Source: Candolleomyces eurysporus
Lineage: Eukaryota; Basidiomycota; Agaricomycetes; Agaricales; Psathyrellaceae
Length of the DNA: 64,000 nt
Assembly (NCBI GenBank): GCA_027579435.1
Contig: JANBPK010000870.1
Location: forward strand, 28,306 to 92,305
Direction: 5' to 3'
Shown here: positions 34,500-46,800 of the stretch, piece after piece
Layout: every line of letters starts with the position of its first letter
How positions within the stretch are numbered: position 1 is the stretch's first letter
Position numbers and translations under genes: made by a program
Notes under the pieces: generated by a model
What the model was told of the DNA's origin: nothing
Database searches by the model: none
The model's input: only the letters and a program-made list of their open reading frames with translations

Positions 34500-37055
34500 C
34501 TACCTTGACAATCCACTAAGAATGAGCCAACCTCCCAACAACGCGGACGTCACCGCTACGACAGTTGACACCAGCTCGTACTGCCTCGATGCGCCGCTCT
34601 GGACAGATCCATGACTCGTGCTCCCCAAGTGAGCTCTCTCTGCCCCACTGTGCCCATTTGACGTTGCTAATACAGCCGGGTCGATGGTGGCGGTATTGCG
34701 AATTCTGGTCTGGGCTGTTGTTGCGAATGTGGTCGTTGCCTGGCCGATGTTGGCTTCTTCTGCGGTGTCCATGAAGACGAGTGCAAAACTAGGAGCGCGC
34801 AGAGGGATGTTGCAGACATTCGCGGCGGTGTCGCATTGAACGGTGACGATATCGAGATCGCCCTTGAGACGACCGTCAGCTTCGAAGTTGTTTCCAAACG
34901 TCTACATGAATTGGAAGGTCAGCGAGAAGAACACGACATTGGGATGAAATTAGGTGCGCACCTGGCCAGCCCATGTAATGTTTGTCTTGGATGACACCGA
35001 GTTGGCAAGCAGATACCTAGAGAAAATTTTGAGTTTCATCAGGAAGGAAAAGATCTCAACTACCACTCACTTTACTCGAACCGATCCTGGTACACCGCCA
35101 CCGGTAATTGAGATAGCAGCATTCACATTGTTGGCGCCAGAAGGATCGTCGATAAAATTGAAGAGTGCAAACTTGGAAACAGTGCCCCTCTCGTAGATGG
35201 CGTAGGCGGGGGTGAATGGAGAAGGAGAGTTCAAGTCAACGATGCGAGCAGTATCCGATTTGCCAAAGGCTTCAGCTGTGACAAGAGTCGAGTAGAAGAC
35301 GGAACCAACTGTCCATTCGTTGAAGTTGGACTGGTTGGTTGGGGGAGCTGAGGGCATAGGTCAGTCAGTATTTGTCATTTCGAGATCAGGAAGTCCGCGT
35401 ACAAATCCAGGGCTAGAAACACAGCTGTGAGTTCAGGATTGCAATAAAATGAGAAAGAATAGGCTCACGTTATAGTAGACGTTCTGACCACCGACGTGCA
35501 GCATAGCATTGGAGAAGTTACTGTGAGCCATCTGGAATCCATAGTCGAGAACCCAAAGCGCAGCTCCGTAGCTCTGAGAGATACCAGGGAAACCACCGCA
35601 AGACGCTGTATTCGTCTCGAACATGATGAAAGGCAATGGGACTTCTTGAGCGATCCGAGTAGAGTTCAAGTACGAAGACATAAGGTCGACGCTAGTTTGA
35701 TGGGTCAAGAACATGGGGAAGTTCTCTTGAGGATCTTGGTACGTGCCGACACCGAACTGGGCGAAACAGTTGTTGTTGGGGTACCTGAAATGAGCGAAGG
35801 GGAATAGACGTCAGAGTAGCCATTCAGCAGATCTATAGTATCGACATGCACCGTTCGACAGTCAAAGCCCATAGGCGATCACGGAAAGTCGGAATAAAAT
35901 CGGTATCCCAAACTTGCTCGGGACTCCATTCGGACGAGGAAATGCTTGGGGCAATGAACTTGTTCTTGATGGGAATTCTGTCATTAACGTCGACAACCTC
36001 GAATAGACGATGGAGTTCCCCATTGTAGTCGTATGGGCTGTAGGCTTCTGGTCGCTTGCCGTGTCTAGACTAGCTATCAGCCAAAGACCGCGATCGTATT
36101 CGTGCCGAAAATACAGACCGTCCGTAAAGATCAGGTTCATTTCCAGCTTGGAGTGCAAGCAAATTGTCTCCCAGAATCTGCTGTCCGTGCTCCGCGATGT
36201 CGAGGTGGAAAACAGTGGTATCGTTGAATGGCAAACCTATGACCTGAGTGAGAAAAATCGCTTCAAGGTGCGCACTGCTGTTGTTACACACCAAGGAACC
36301 ACCTAATCGGTAGCAAGTTTGAAATATTGGCAGCCATGTAGAATAGGTCGATGGTATAAATAACGGCGGGTGTTTCCGTCTAAAGGCGGCAGGGTAACGA
36401 GCTTAATCAAGTTCTTAAGTAGAGCAAACTAGCATACGCACCGTTTGGGTCGTTCCCGAGTCTTCTTTCTGGGTAATCCGACCGTCATCGAACGGAGTTG
36501 GTGTAAATTTGGCGTACTCTTGCGTGTTTCCACCCATTCGAATCATGAGAGATCCCGCTCGCTCGACCAAGTTGGACATTAAATTTAGGAAAGGTACGAA
36601 TATATGTGTGCTGGAGAGATGAAGGTTCGGCATCAGCAGTTGTTCCACCAAAATGACGTCCAGAACCACTCACGAGTTTCTTCCAACTATAAACCGAGTT
36701 CAAAATGAGAAGGCGACGCAAGCATAGTAGAAAAAGACTCACTAGTTTGTGTAATGACGGACATTTCTACCGAGAACCCCCAGAACGACGCTCCGGTATG
36801 AGGAATCGACAGACCAGGGAAATTAGCCGCTTCTCGGGGCACGTTGATCGTGACCGCGGTTACAGCGGGACTTGGTGGGGGCGGTGGTATCAGAACCATC
36901 CCATCGTAGGCGGCGAGAGTTGGTAGCGGTGCTTCACCCTCTGCAAGGGCTGTTGTTTGGTGAGCCAAAGGTGTCTGTCCATACACCGTGACTTGGGCCT
37001 CAACGGCCTGCGAAAGCACGGCAAGGAAGACGCTCCAAAGAGCGAAAGTTAGCAT
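34500..37055 (-). CDS. Secreted glycoside hydrolase, GH79 type (tandem copy B)
   Basis: This is the paralogue of copy A with the same layout. It has a signal peptide (MLTFALWSVFLAVLSQAVEA), QVTVYGQTPLAHQT, a Pro-rich link, GLSIPHTGASFWGFSVEMSV, LMSNLVERAGSLMIRMGGNT, GDNLLALQAGNEPDLYG (Glu of NEP) and IMFETNTASCGGFPGIS (second Glu). LHVGGQNVYYN follows, then a C-terminal beta domain with TWAGQ and EAANV-type segments. The tail is a Ser-rich spacer plus a hydrophobic end (STVVAVTSALLGGWLILSG), again like a GPI-anchor signal. Both presumed catalytic glutamates are present, so both copies should be active. They differ throughout at the protein level, so the duplication is not recent. Exact exon ends were not all fixed. 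Confidence 0.88.
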
Positions 37056-37740
37056 CGAGCTGCTGATATTAGGTCAAGAGGGTGAGATTAGTTGGAAAAG
37101 AACGTCGAAGTGAGTGGAAAACGTCGCAGAGGGGTGCCAGCAGATGAAAGAAAAGAGAAAGAGCAGAATGGGTCATTTTGTTTTGAATGAGAGTGTCTTG
37201 GAGGCTTGGAGGCTTCTTGGCGACAGCAAATGCTCTGTCGTTGTCGCTGATTGTTGGAGCTTCCTCCTGTGCCAACAGATTCTTGGCCTGCCAAGCCGAT
37301 GACGAGGATAGTAGATACCCTCGTCCTCCGAGAAGCACTACTCAGCACAACTAGCCACTCTGCAGGAACCTCTACGGCGCCAGCTCGTTTCATTGAGCCA
37401 ACATGAAATGCTTCAAGCGTGAAGAGGCGCGACCAGGTCGTGGTGCAGGTCGAGAAAGGGAATAGGTGAACCCAGTTAGGGGCATTTCCTAAATTGGTGC
37501 GTGTTGATCTGAGCAGCTTGGCTTCCCCATCGAGCCCGAAGGCATATCGAAAGTTCCTGGTGACCAATACCCTCTTCTAAGAGCCCTTTGATGCTATACG
37601 TACCCAGCACACATGGTGTCTAAGCTCTCCAGCACTGATTCGACGAAGAGCAAGGGAGAAAACTGAGTGCATTCCGATCATACAGTGTGTGCACCCACAA
37701 TGCTTGTACAGACGTACCAATTCAATTGACGACAGTCATC
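37056..37740. other. Region between GH79 copy B and the S9 peptidase
   Basis: It should carry the GH79 copy B promoter and the peptidase 3' UTR. A 159-codon reverse frame (37088-37567) has no recognisable motif and overlaps where promoter sequence is expected, so I do not call a gene. Confidence 0.45.
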
Positions 37741-40230
37741 TTACTGTAAATCCGCCTTGGCTTTCGCAAACCAATCTCGAGTGGCTTCAAAGCAGACCTT
37801 GGCAGTTTCCACGCCATCCAACGGATGACTCTCTCCTTCGAAGACCAACATATCCACTTGACTCTTATCCTGGAATCGTGCCTTCAACGCATGGTAGTAT
37901 TCAATTCCATGTGTCGGTGCGACTCGACGGTCAGACAGGCCAATGAAGAGTTGGGTAGGCGTCTTGACAGCATCAACATAAGAAATTGGCGAGGCTGCTT
38001 GGAGTTTCTCGAATGTCTGGCTGTTCATCAGAGGAGGCGAGTGACCCTTGGAAGTGACGGTGGTAGAGGCCGACGAGCCTTGCGACGAAGACTTTATAGG
38101 GTACGAACATCCGAATTCTGAATAGTACCAGTCTGGTATATCAGTCGCCGTCGTGTCCCCCCCCAGAGATGACAGGATTGCGCATGCTCGCTGCCGTGAA
38201 CTTGTCCGGGAACTGTCCAGTGACTTGAAGTGTGTGAGAGAAGGCCACTGCCTCGTATCGCATTGGAGAACTTACGATGAGCGGTCAAGAATCCTCCATG
38301 GCTGCCACCCATTACGAAAAGCTTGCCAGGACCGTCTTCGGCGATGCCAAGTTTGATGAGGTGCTCCACCGACGCCATGCAATCGTCAACATCGAGTCGC
38401 CCGCAGTTGCCCAGTAATGCCCGGATTGAAGCTTCGCCAAATCCTAGTGAGCCAGTATAGTTTAGAAGAGAAAACGTGTCTGAAACCGAGTTAGGATCGT
38501 CAGAGAGTATGACGGTAGACGGTGACGTACATCCTTCGAGAACAAGAGCTGTTGTTGTAGGGTTAAAGGCTGTCGTGACGGTGGCATGAGGACCTCCATG
38601 TGGCATAAGAACACACGGAGGAACGCTGCCAGTGCTCGAAGACTGGACGACGATCGTTTCCGCAGGCTCTCGGCCAGGAATCTTGATAATCTGCGTTTTT
38701 ATCGAAGCAAGAGCGGTTGCAACTGAAGACTGGTGAGCGAGAGCACAGGGAAAGAAAGAACCAAAACACACTTACCATCTTCACCAATAGTGGGTTGATC
38801 CACGACCTTCCAAGATACATTCTTAAGATCACGAATGTCGGCCACTACGACCTCATACGGTACCGCTGGTGTGCTTCTTGAACATACAATTCGAGACTTT
38901 CCGTCAGTCGCGAGCACAGCCCAACTGTACGTGTCCCCTGGATCAAGTACAGTGATTTCGCCCTTGAACGAGACAAGGATGACGACAGTGCGGGATCCGT
39001 AGTGAGTGTGAAGGGCGATATGCGTAGGAGAGTCCGAGTTGATTGAAAGGAGGAGCGATGATGGCAAATTGGCAGCAGGATAAAGACCAGGGAAGCCGTC
39101 CGATCGTGGTTGCTCAGCGACATCGATCAATGTGCTTGTGCTGGAGTCGGTGAGATTGTCGGAATCGGAGTTGGGGGCAAAATACAACATCGATGTCTTA
39201 GCATGTGCACCACCCGACGCTTCAGCCAACCAAAGTAAGTCGTTTCCTACTGTGCGGGGCGACCGGCAAGATATTTCAGGTGCGGTGAGTTTCTTGAGCT
39301 TGCATTGCCATTCCGAAGGGTTTTCCGCCGGGGACAGGTTGATTCTCCATATGCCGCTGGGTCGATTGAAGCAAAACTTGACACCGAGGAGGCGCCAATC
39401 GGGCTGCAGCTCGTATGCGGTAGCGAAGAGCGTAAGGGGTGAGGATGGCGAGAAGATGCATTGGCCGAGGTAAAGATTGTCGGGGGTGGCAATTCGGGAT
39501 ACCTTCGCGTGTGATTGGTCCCAGTGGACAATGAATGCCGTTGGCCGACGCTTGCCTGACAGTCCCTCCCCAAGGTCAGGTTTGAACCTAAACTTGGCGT
39601 ATGGGTCCTCGTCGGATTTTTCAACGACTCTTTCGGCCGTATAGACAATTGAGGATTCTTCATGACTGAAGGAAAGCGAGCCGAGAAATTCTGTGGGCCA
39701 GTCAATGCTGATCCCTCTGNAGCAACCCTTCAGCNACTCACCATCAGGATAGAATGCACCATGTTCATCTGACACGTCCAAGTTGAACTTGAGAGCTTCT
39801 CCCTCCCAGATCTCCACAAATCGTTTGGTTCCCGAGCCGTTCTTCACTTCACGAAGAACAACACGTTTCCGACCACTGGGTGAGTAGCGCGCTGCAACGT
39901 AGTCAACTTCCTGAGTTGGTAACTGTATCGCTTCGCCTGATGGTGGTAAGACGATGTTCTTGAGCAAAGTCTTCTTCACATTTCGCTCGTGGTCCCGCAC
40001 AGAGAACGATAATTGGATTGCTTTTCTCTTGATCAGATATGACTAGCTGTCCCCAAACGCAGGCTGAACGTACCTTGTGACGATCCTAGGAACTGTGCGC
40101 CAGTAGGCACCGGGATCTCAGCGAGTTTGGTGTACATCGTCCGTCGAGATACAAGAGAAAGCGCGTTGGATGGCGATATCGCGGCTTGAAACCGACATCG
40201 CAAAGGCTGAAGAAGACGATGAAAGGTCAT
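37741..40230 (-). CDS. Acylaminoacyl-peptidase-like serine peptidase (S9 prolyl oligopeptidase family)
   Basis: The reverse strand reads from MTFHRLLQPLRCRFQAAIS at 40230 to FAKAKADLQ-stop at 37741. The N-terminal two-thirds is a beta-propeller of about 430 residues (QLPTQEVDYVAARYSPSGRK, LSFSHEESSIVYTAERV and so on). The C-terminal alpha/beta-hydrolase has PPCVLMPHGGPHA (oxyanion-side HGGP), MGGSHGGFLTAH (nucleophile Ser in GxSxGG), FIGLSDRRVAP (Asp) and EGESHPLDG (His), a full S9 triad. Acylaminoacyl-peptidase removes N-acetylated amino acids from blocked peptides and oxidised protein fragments, usually in the cytosol. The first 30 residues are Arg-rich and lack acids (VSRRTMYTKL), and a second in-frame ATG opens MYTKLAEIPVPTG, so two forms are possible. 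Two N bases fall near 39720-39735. Confidence 0.92.
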
Positions 40231-42054
40231 GGGTTCGACCGATCGTGACTAATCGTTCCAATTGCAGCCGGAGAGCGCCCAATCCTCGAATTGAGCGCTA
40301 GACAGGTAAAAGTCTTGGCAAAGAAATGCCTCTCAACACCTAGACCGCAAAGGCGCAGGAACTTTCAGAAAACCAAGTGTTCGTTGTGCCCGTCACGGTC
40401 CAAGCCATTGTTTGCCCAAGGATCAGTGGGCGTGAGAATACCGACAAACCCGACAAACCTTTGGTCGTTCGACTCCACCTCGGTGCCGACACATAGAACG
40501 ATGTGTTTCCGTTCCATGAGACGCCGTGATGGAAGACTGCGGCCTCGGCTACCACAGAGCTCGAGAAAGTTGGGGCTCCTCCACTGGGTCTTCTTTTGCA
40601 AATGATCTAGCTACGAAGAGGGTGCAAAGTTAAAACTGATATTAATAGTGATCCAAGACGGCGGTACATTACGATTACTCACGTCACTCACTGGCATTCG
40701 GAATACCGATATAGGTCTAACACGTAGAGTAAGACTCCCTCAGCCCTAGTAGCAATGAATTTCGCGTAGATCTAAACGCAGGAAGGTGTCGAGGGGCCGA
40801 GTCATTATAACGCTCAATTAAGCCCGAAAATTTAGGCTTACTCTGAATGAGCTGCTACCTAGAACTTGGAGTAGCAATCTGGTTTCAGCTCCTCGAGGAC
40901 TATTCAATGAGTGCTTAAATCCTTTTTACGAAAGGCCCTCGAACGCGTGTTGGGTTGACGTCGCATTCCCGTTGCTATACTTCTTGAGCAGAGTTGGCAA
41001 AGCCCCAGATCGTGACTATGTGTTTTCAAACTCCTGGTCCGTGTACCCCGGATTCCTCAAGATTATATCACACAATAGGGGGCGGAAGACGAAGTGCAGG
41101 GCCATGATGGTTAGGGAAGAGATGAGATGGAAAAAAAAAAGCTGGATTGGCCGGGCAAGGCAATGGTAAAACGCCGCTTCGAAAACTCCCACACCGATTT
41201 GGTTAGGGTATTGCCATTTTCTCTGTCAAGCTGACAGACGAAGTAAGCAGCTTTTCACCCTAGTGGTGAGCTCAGAACTCATACCGCTCCACGTAGGCAA
41301 ATTGATCGATTGATCTTGCGGTCCTTGTGACTTCGCATGGCGAAAGTTTGCAGTGAAAGGTGTTCATTCATCCACCCCATATGAGGAAATCGAGTTAACA
41401 ACAATTTCGGGAATGAGGCATACCCCACGCTATACCAGCAAGGATGCTTTTTTACCCTTTTTACTGATTCACGAGACAGCTATGTGGATGGGGTCCTCCC
41501 GTTAGCGAATTTGGGGTATTAGTGGATGCCCAGTACCTACCCCGGTACCCATTGACAGCGGAACGCTTCTGAGGTTTGAATCAGCAGCGGCTTCTTGTTT
41601 TTTGACAGCGGCTCTCACTATCTACTTACCCGTAGAACATGGACTTGAGCGCGCCATATCCATCCGATGTGATGTAATGCTTAAAAGTAGGGCCACGGGG
41701 TCGCATTTAGCACCTATGCTTAACAATCACTACTTCACCGAGAGCTCGTTCCCAACTTTCAGTCTGAGGTTCGAGTACGCTCGCCGATGATATCTCACTA
41801 ATATCCTGTAGGGCTACCTCAATGCAGCCTCAGTCAGCAACCTTGGTTCTTTGAGCTTTGTCAGCACTACGAGCACGTCACTCTTCCTGAACATTACCAC
41901 CAAATGCTCGAATCTGAGGCTCAAGCTCTTCTTGAGCTAGTCTTACTCATCATCATGGGAGCTAGGCTGGCCCAGATATATATTGGGCAAGCGCAATGAA
42001 ATCTTCACTATCGCATTCAATANCCCCCCTGTTTCAAGCTAGTACTCCTCTGCA
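40231..42054. other. Divergent intergenic region, S9 peptidase / oxygenase
   Basis: 1.8 kb lie between divergent genes, so both promoters are here. Short frames on both strands at 40290-40620 overlap and have no recognisable motif. The rest, 40.9-41.9 kb, is without long frames, RNA genes or clear repeats. Confidence 0.5.
41977..41984 (+). promoter_or_regulatory. TATA-like box of the CmcJ/AsaB-like gene
   Basis: TATATATT lies about 71 nt before the start codon at 42055, in a suitable place for a core promoter element. Confidence 0.5.
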
Positions 42055-43015
42055 ATGGCCTCCACCGATATCTCGTCTACCCCTGCTTTGCTCTCTTACT
42101 TCGTTCCCCCTGAGAATGGTGTTCGCGCATACCAGAAAATCAATGCCGATCCCATCACAGGAGAACGAGAGCACAACTTCACGAGGTCCAAGCACAATGC
42201 GGTCATCGAGAACGTGAGAGGGAAGGAAGACCAATACACAATAGACAACTCCGGTTTCCAGTTCGTTCGCTCACCTGCGAAGCACACCTCGTTCAACAAT
42301 GACGACGAGATCGAGAAGGAATACTACCCAGAGAGTATTGACTTGCTGAAGAAGCTTACTGGTGCCAGTCGAGTCGTTATCTTCGACCATAGTGAGTATT
42401 GAGGTTCACTCCCTATTAAACTCACTTGGTGACCCTAATGTACCCATAGCCATTCGTCGCCAACGCCCTGGAGAGATTGACGACACTCCCCAGAAGCGTC
42501 AACCCGTCTCCCAGGTTCATGTTGATCAGACCACAAAGGCCTCCATCGCTCGTGTTCACCGACACCTCCCCGCTGAGGACGTCCCACGCCTGCTGGAGAA
42601 GAGGTTCCAGATAATCAATCTCTGGCGACCTATCAACGTTCCTGCATTGAGGTGGCCCTTGGCTCTCTGTGATTACAGGAGCGTCGATCCCACGAAGGAT
42701 CCCCTTCCCGTCGCTTTGGTATATCCTGACCGAGAGGGAGAAACTTACGGAATCACGTACAATCCTAACCACCGTTGGAAGTATCTGCGAGGCATGACGC
42801 CGGAGGAGGCTGTCTTGATTAAATGGTACGCCCCTTTCTGAAATTGTTGGAGTCTGAAAGCTTGGAGTTGACGATGGAGCCATAGCTTTGACTCCGTTCA
42901 AGATGGCAGCGTTGCGGTCTTCACGCCTCATACAGGCTTTGAAGATCCAACTACCCCTCCGGATGCCCCTAATCGTGAATCTATTGAGCTCCGTGCTCTT
43001 GTCTTCTACGATTAA
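42055..43015 (+). CDS. CmcJ/AsaB-like oxygenase (2OG-Fe(II) type)
   Basis: Three exons (42055-42391, 42450-42825, 42886-43015) join in frame to about 280 residues, starting MASTDISSTPALLSYFVPPE. Family blocks are HTSFNNDDEIEKEYYPESID, VHVDQTTKAS (HxD, likely iron ligands), INLWRPINVPALRWPLALCD, RWKYLRGMTPEEAVLIKC and FDSVQDGSVAVFTPHTGFED (distal His), ending NRESIELRALVFYD-stop. This pattern is that of the CmcJ/AsaB/NvfI group, found in cephamycin and fungal secondary-metabolite clusters and in many stand-alone fungal genes. Substrate is unknown, and no polyketide, peptide or terpene synthase lies nearby. Both introns are clean (GTGAGT...ATAG and GTACGC...ATAG), which makes this model one of the surest here. 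Confidence 0.9.
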
Positions 43016-43859
43016 ATATATATTACCTGTAGATTTCACTGTACAATAGTGAGTGTAGAAATCAGTGCTTAGTCCGATGAAAAATTGCCCTCGAACTCGA
43101 AGTCGGAGCGATGAGGCTCGATTAGGCCATCTCAACTCAAATTGTAAGGTCGTTAATAGGCGAGGAGATTCACGGAGTGCTCACATACAAGCGGCCGTGA
43201 GTCTAACATTGACCTCCCTTGAGCATTCGCCTATATCTGAGTGAATTCGCGCGGCCTTTTCTTCTACGACTAGAGGTGATCTCAGTAATCTTCGACCGTA
43301 CAGTATTGACGGCATGCAATGTTTTATTAGAATCTGGGAGCAATCGGCGCTTAACAACGGCGCTCGAGTAGAAATTCGTGTTGCTGGCGTAGCAGACCGT
43401 CGACTTGACGGTCAAACACCAGCTCAACTACTCACCATGTTTTACCTGAAATATTGAGAGGATGAGCATTTGTGGACTTCTTGCGTGGTACAAACGATTG
43501 GCGAGGTCGAGTCCTAGGACTTCGGCACGCATGACGGCGGTGTATCGGAAATTCAAATACTGATCTGCGATTCGAGAGACTATATAATGCCAGGAAATTA
43601 TCCTCCTCTCTCTCATTCCCCTTCTTTCCCCAGCTTTCATCTGCTCGAGGGACTAGATTAAGATCCCCGCCTTTATATATCTCACCGAATGATTGAGCTC
43701 ACGTACCCTTCAGCCCATGATAATCCCTGCCGGCGGCAGGATCGTCGTGGCGTGGGTGCGTGAGCTTTCTTCCTTTCTAGTAAGCAGGCAAGAAACCAGC
43801 ACGCCGTTCGACCCTTTGAATGCTGTCTCCTTCACAGCCAACCAGGAGCCCTTTACACG
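43016..43859. other. Intergenic region before the karyopherin gene
   Basis: It holds the 3' UTR of the oxygenase and the promoter of the karyopherin. A TATATAT at about 43674-43680 is a weak core-promoter candidate. A 70-codon reverse frame at 43428-43640 has no motif. Confidence 0.45.
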
Positions 43860-46800
43860 ATGGCAGATTTCAGCTTTTTACCTACTCTGTCAACCTCGGA
43901 CGTTGAAAGAGCCGCCCAAGTCAGTGCTTGACGTCGAACGCTTTCGAATCCAACTTGAACTCCTCTCGATAGTTGATCCAACTGGGATATGGCCCCTCAA
44001 CATCGACGACGACTCCGGACGATCTCAAACGGCTTCAGCAAGAGCTATTTGACATGCAAAGGAGACCCGAAGCGTGGGGATTGGTGATACCGCTGCTGAA
44101 CCATGAAGATCAGAATGTGCAGTTCTTTGGTGCGCATACCGCACAGGTGAAGGTCGCTCGAGATTGGTGAATTTCCATGCTAGAGGAAGTCTCATAAGCT
44201 ATGACTGATGAGTCGATTTTAGGGATACTTTCCCTCAAGAACACGCAGAGCAACTACGTGACTTGCTGGTCCAGTTGACGGCGCACTCGGTCGCCATTGG
44301 GAGGGGTACCTTCATTCTCAGAAAGCTGTTCGTTGCTGTGCGTATACCAACTAAGCCTGAGAGTAACAATTTCTTATGGCTAGAGCAGTTATCCTCGCTC
44401 GCGATCAAGCTTGTCCCTGGACGTCCCACAAGGTGGCCCGACTGGATCCTGTCGTGTGTCAAGGCATTCTCAGAGAAGGGAGGGTCCGCAGATCGAATAC
44501 ACCAATTTCTAGTTATCGTAGCAGAGGAAGTCAGTGGGACAGATCTTTTGGGTCCTAACAAGTACGTGGCGAAGGCTTTCTCTTGAATAGAAAATGCAAA
44601 CAACAATTCTCAGATTGCAGGTGCAACAGAGTCTCAAGGACGCGATACCAATGGTCGTGCAGGCGATAACATCCTCGATCAGTCAACCCCGTGGTGTAGT
44701 TCCAATATCGCAAATCCAAGCGGCCTTACAGTGTCTTCAAGCATGGATGTCCATCTTCCCTGCAAGGTTGGTGGTAGATTCCGGGATACGCCATATCTGA
44801 CGCGTTTTTCAGCGATCTCACACCCTTTATAACTATCCTCATCGCCCTTCTGGACCCTGCCGAAGACAACGAAGCTGTTTTTGTTGCGGCCTCCGAAGCT
44901 TTGCAGGAAATTATGTCCAAGTCATCACTGTCCGATGGCGCCGCAACCAAGTCGCTTACCGAACCCCTGCTACTCTGGGTCGATGCGATCGGGAGCAAAG
45001 TAGTGACCTCGACGCTGCAGAAGGGCGACGTCGACGAAATTTCTCATTCGTTGTGCAAATTGTTTGCCGCCTTGGGTGATCACTCGGCTTTATATTTGGC
45101 AGCGAACATCTCCTCTCAGGCGCCGGTGTTTGGCGAGAAGACCAAGGGCTACCTTGTCCAAACGTTTTTACGCTTGATCATGTCGTACACTGGGCTACAA
45201 GGCTACTATGGCATCGATGAAGAGGAGAGCGAGCTCACACTTGCCTTTTGGTATCTCTTCCAAGAAGCGTTATGGAGTGCAGACTATTTCGAGCAGGATG
45301 ACGATGTAGACGGAAGCGTACCCCCTCCCAGCAAAGATCCCGTTCAGGTCGAGATGGCCAAGGCAGTATACATCGAGCTGGTTCAAATATTGCGTCGCAA
45401 AGTTGCGTTCCCTCCTCCTCCGACCGGATGGAGCAAAGGTTAGTAATCCCATGTTGATAGTTTCAAAGCTGACAATTCTCCAGATCAGGTCGAAAAATTC
45501 AACGTGTACGTTGTTTTATCTCTCAAGCAGATTGTCCATTGATCGTGCCCCTAGCTACCGGCGGGACGTTGGCGACACGCTGATCAACGCGTAAGTTTTT
45601 GCAAAACTACTGGTATCGTCGACTTACGCTTGCTTTCAGTTTTTATGTGATACGAGATGATATGCTGAGCTACTACATTAATGACATTGCACAGCAGCTA
45701 AACACAGAACCTCAGAGTTGGCATGTGAGTCGAAAGTGCTTCATTTTTGTATTCCGTCTGAGTCTCGATGTCCAATAGAATATCGAAGCCAGTCTTCATT
45801 GCATAATGTCGATTCAGGAAGCCGTCGACCTTGAGAAAGCCCCCCAGCTTGCTCGAATGTTTAGTCAAGACATTCTCGGAAGATTGCCAACGACAGGTCA
45901 CAATCGGCTGCGGAGAACAGCACTCAGTGTCATTGGTACGTTTCCTTGTTGACCGAGGATAATCCTCACTGAACATCATGAATAGGGGCGTATTCCACCT
46001 GGTTTACCACTAATACCAAAACATCAGGGACCTCTGACTCTACGCTCCTGCTGAACGTCCTCAATTATGTTGTCACCGCTCTGACCGACCAGGCCCTCTG
46101 CTTGCAAGCCGCTGTTGCGCTGCGAAATCTTTGTGACACCAATAGAAAGGCCCTTGCTCCTCACATTGCAGCATTCGGACAACTCCACGATGGACTAGAG
46201 CGAATCCCTGTGAGTTCACATCCTAACATTCTTTGTATTTAATTTGCCGACTAAGTGCCTTTGCAGGACTCGGAGAAGAGCAAGGTTCTGCAATCAATTG
46301 CCAGTGTTATCCAGGCCGTTCCCCCTTCAGAGATGGCGTCCCCGGTTGAAGTGAGTGACCTAGTGTGAAAAGCATCGAAGGCACCTTTGGGCTGACTTTT
46401 TACGTTATGACCTCTAGGCTATTGTTAGCCCCGTTGTTCAGAAGCTTGTTTCTGCCCTTCAAACGGCGTCGACGGTACCGCTTTTCTGATTTCTCGGACG
46501 AAGATCACTATTCATCACGAGACAGGTCCCGGATGAAGCTCGGGCAATGGTCATTCTTCAGTTAGAAATTCTCTCTGGAATTTCGAAAGGCCTGACACGA
46601 ACGACTGAAGGCCTGTATACCGAAGACGACGATGATCCAGAGACCCAGGCAGAGGTTGCGAAGATCAAGAATGTCCGCGAAGACCCAAGGATGCAAAGAC
46701 TTCGCGACGACATTTTTGCGAGTATTCGAAGGATCGTTGACATCTGGTCTGTAGACGCTGAAATCAGCCATGTACGTTCAGCGCTCATTGTCCCGTGTTT

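Noticed and set aside
37088..37567. 159-codon reverse open frame
   Set aside because: It sits in the expected promoter of GH79 copy B, has no motif and no exon partner.
42055..43015. Secondary-metabolite gene cluster around the CmcJ/AsaB-like gene
   Set aside because: No polyketide, non-ribosomal peptide or terpene synthase, P450 or dedicated transporter lies within reach. Neighbours are a peptidase and a karyopherin.
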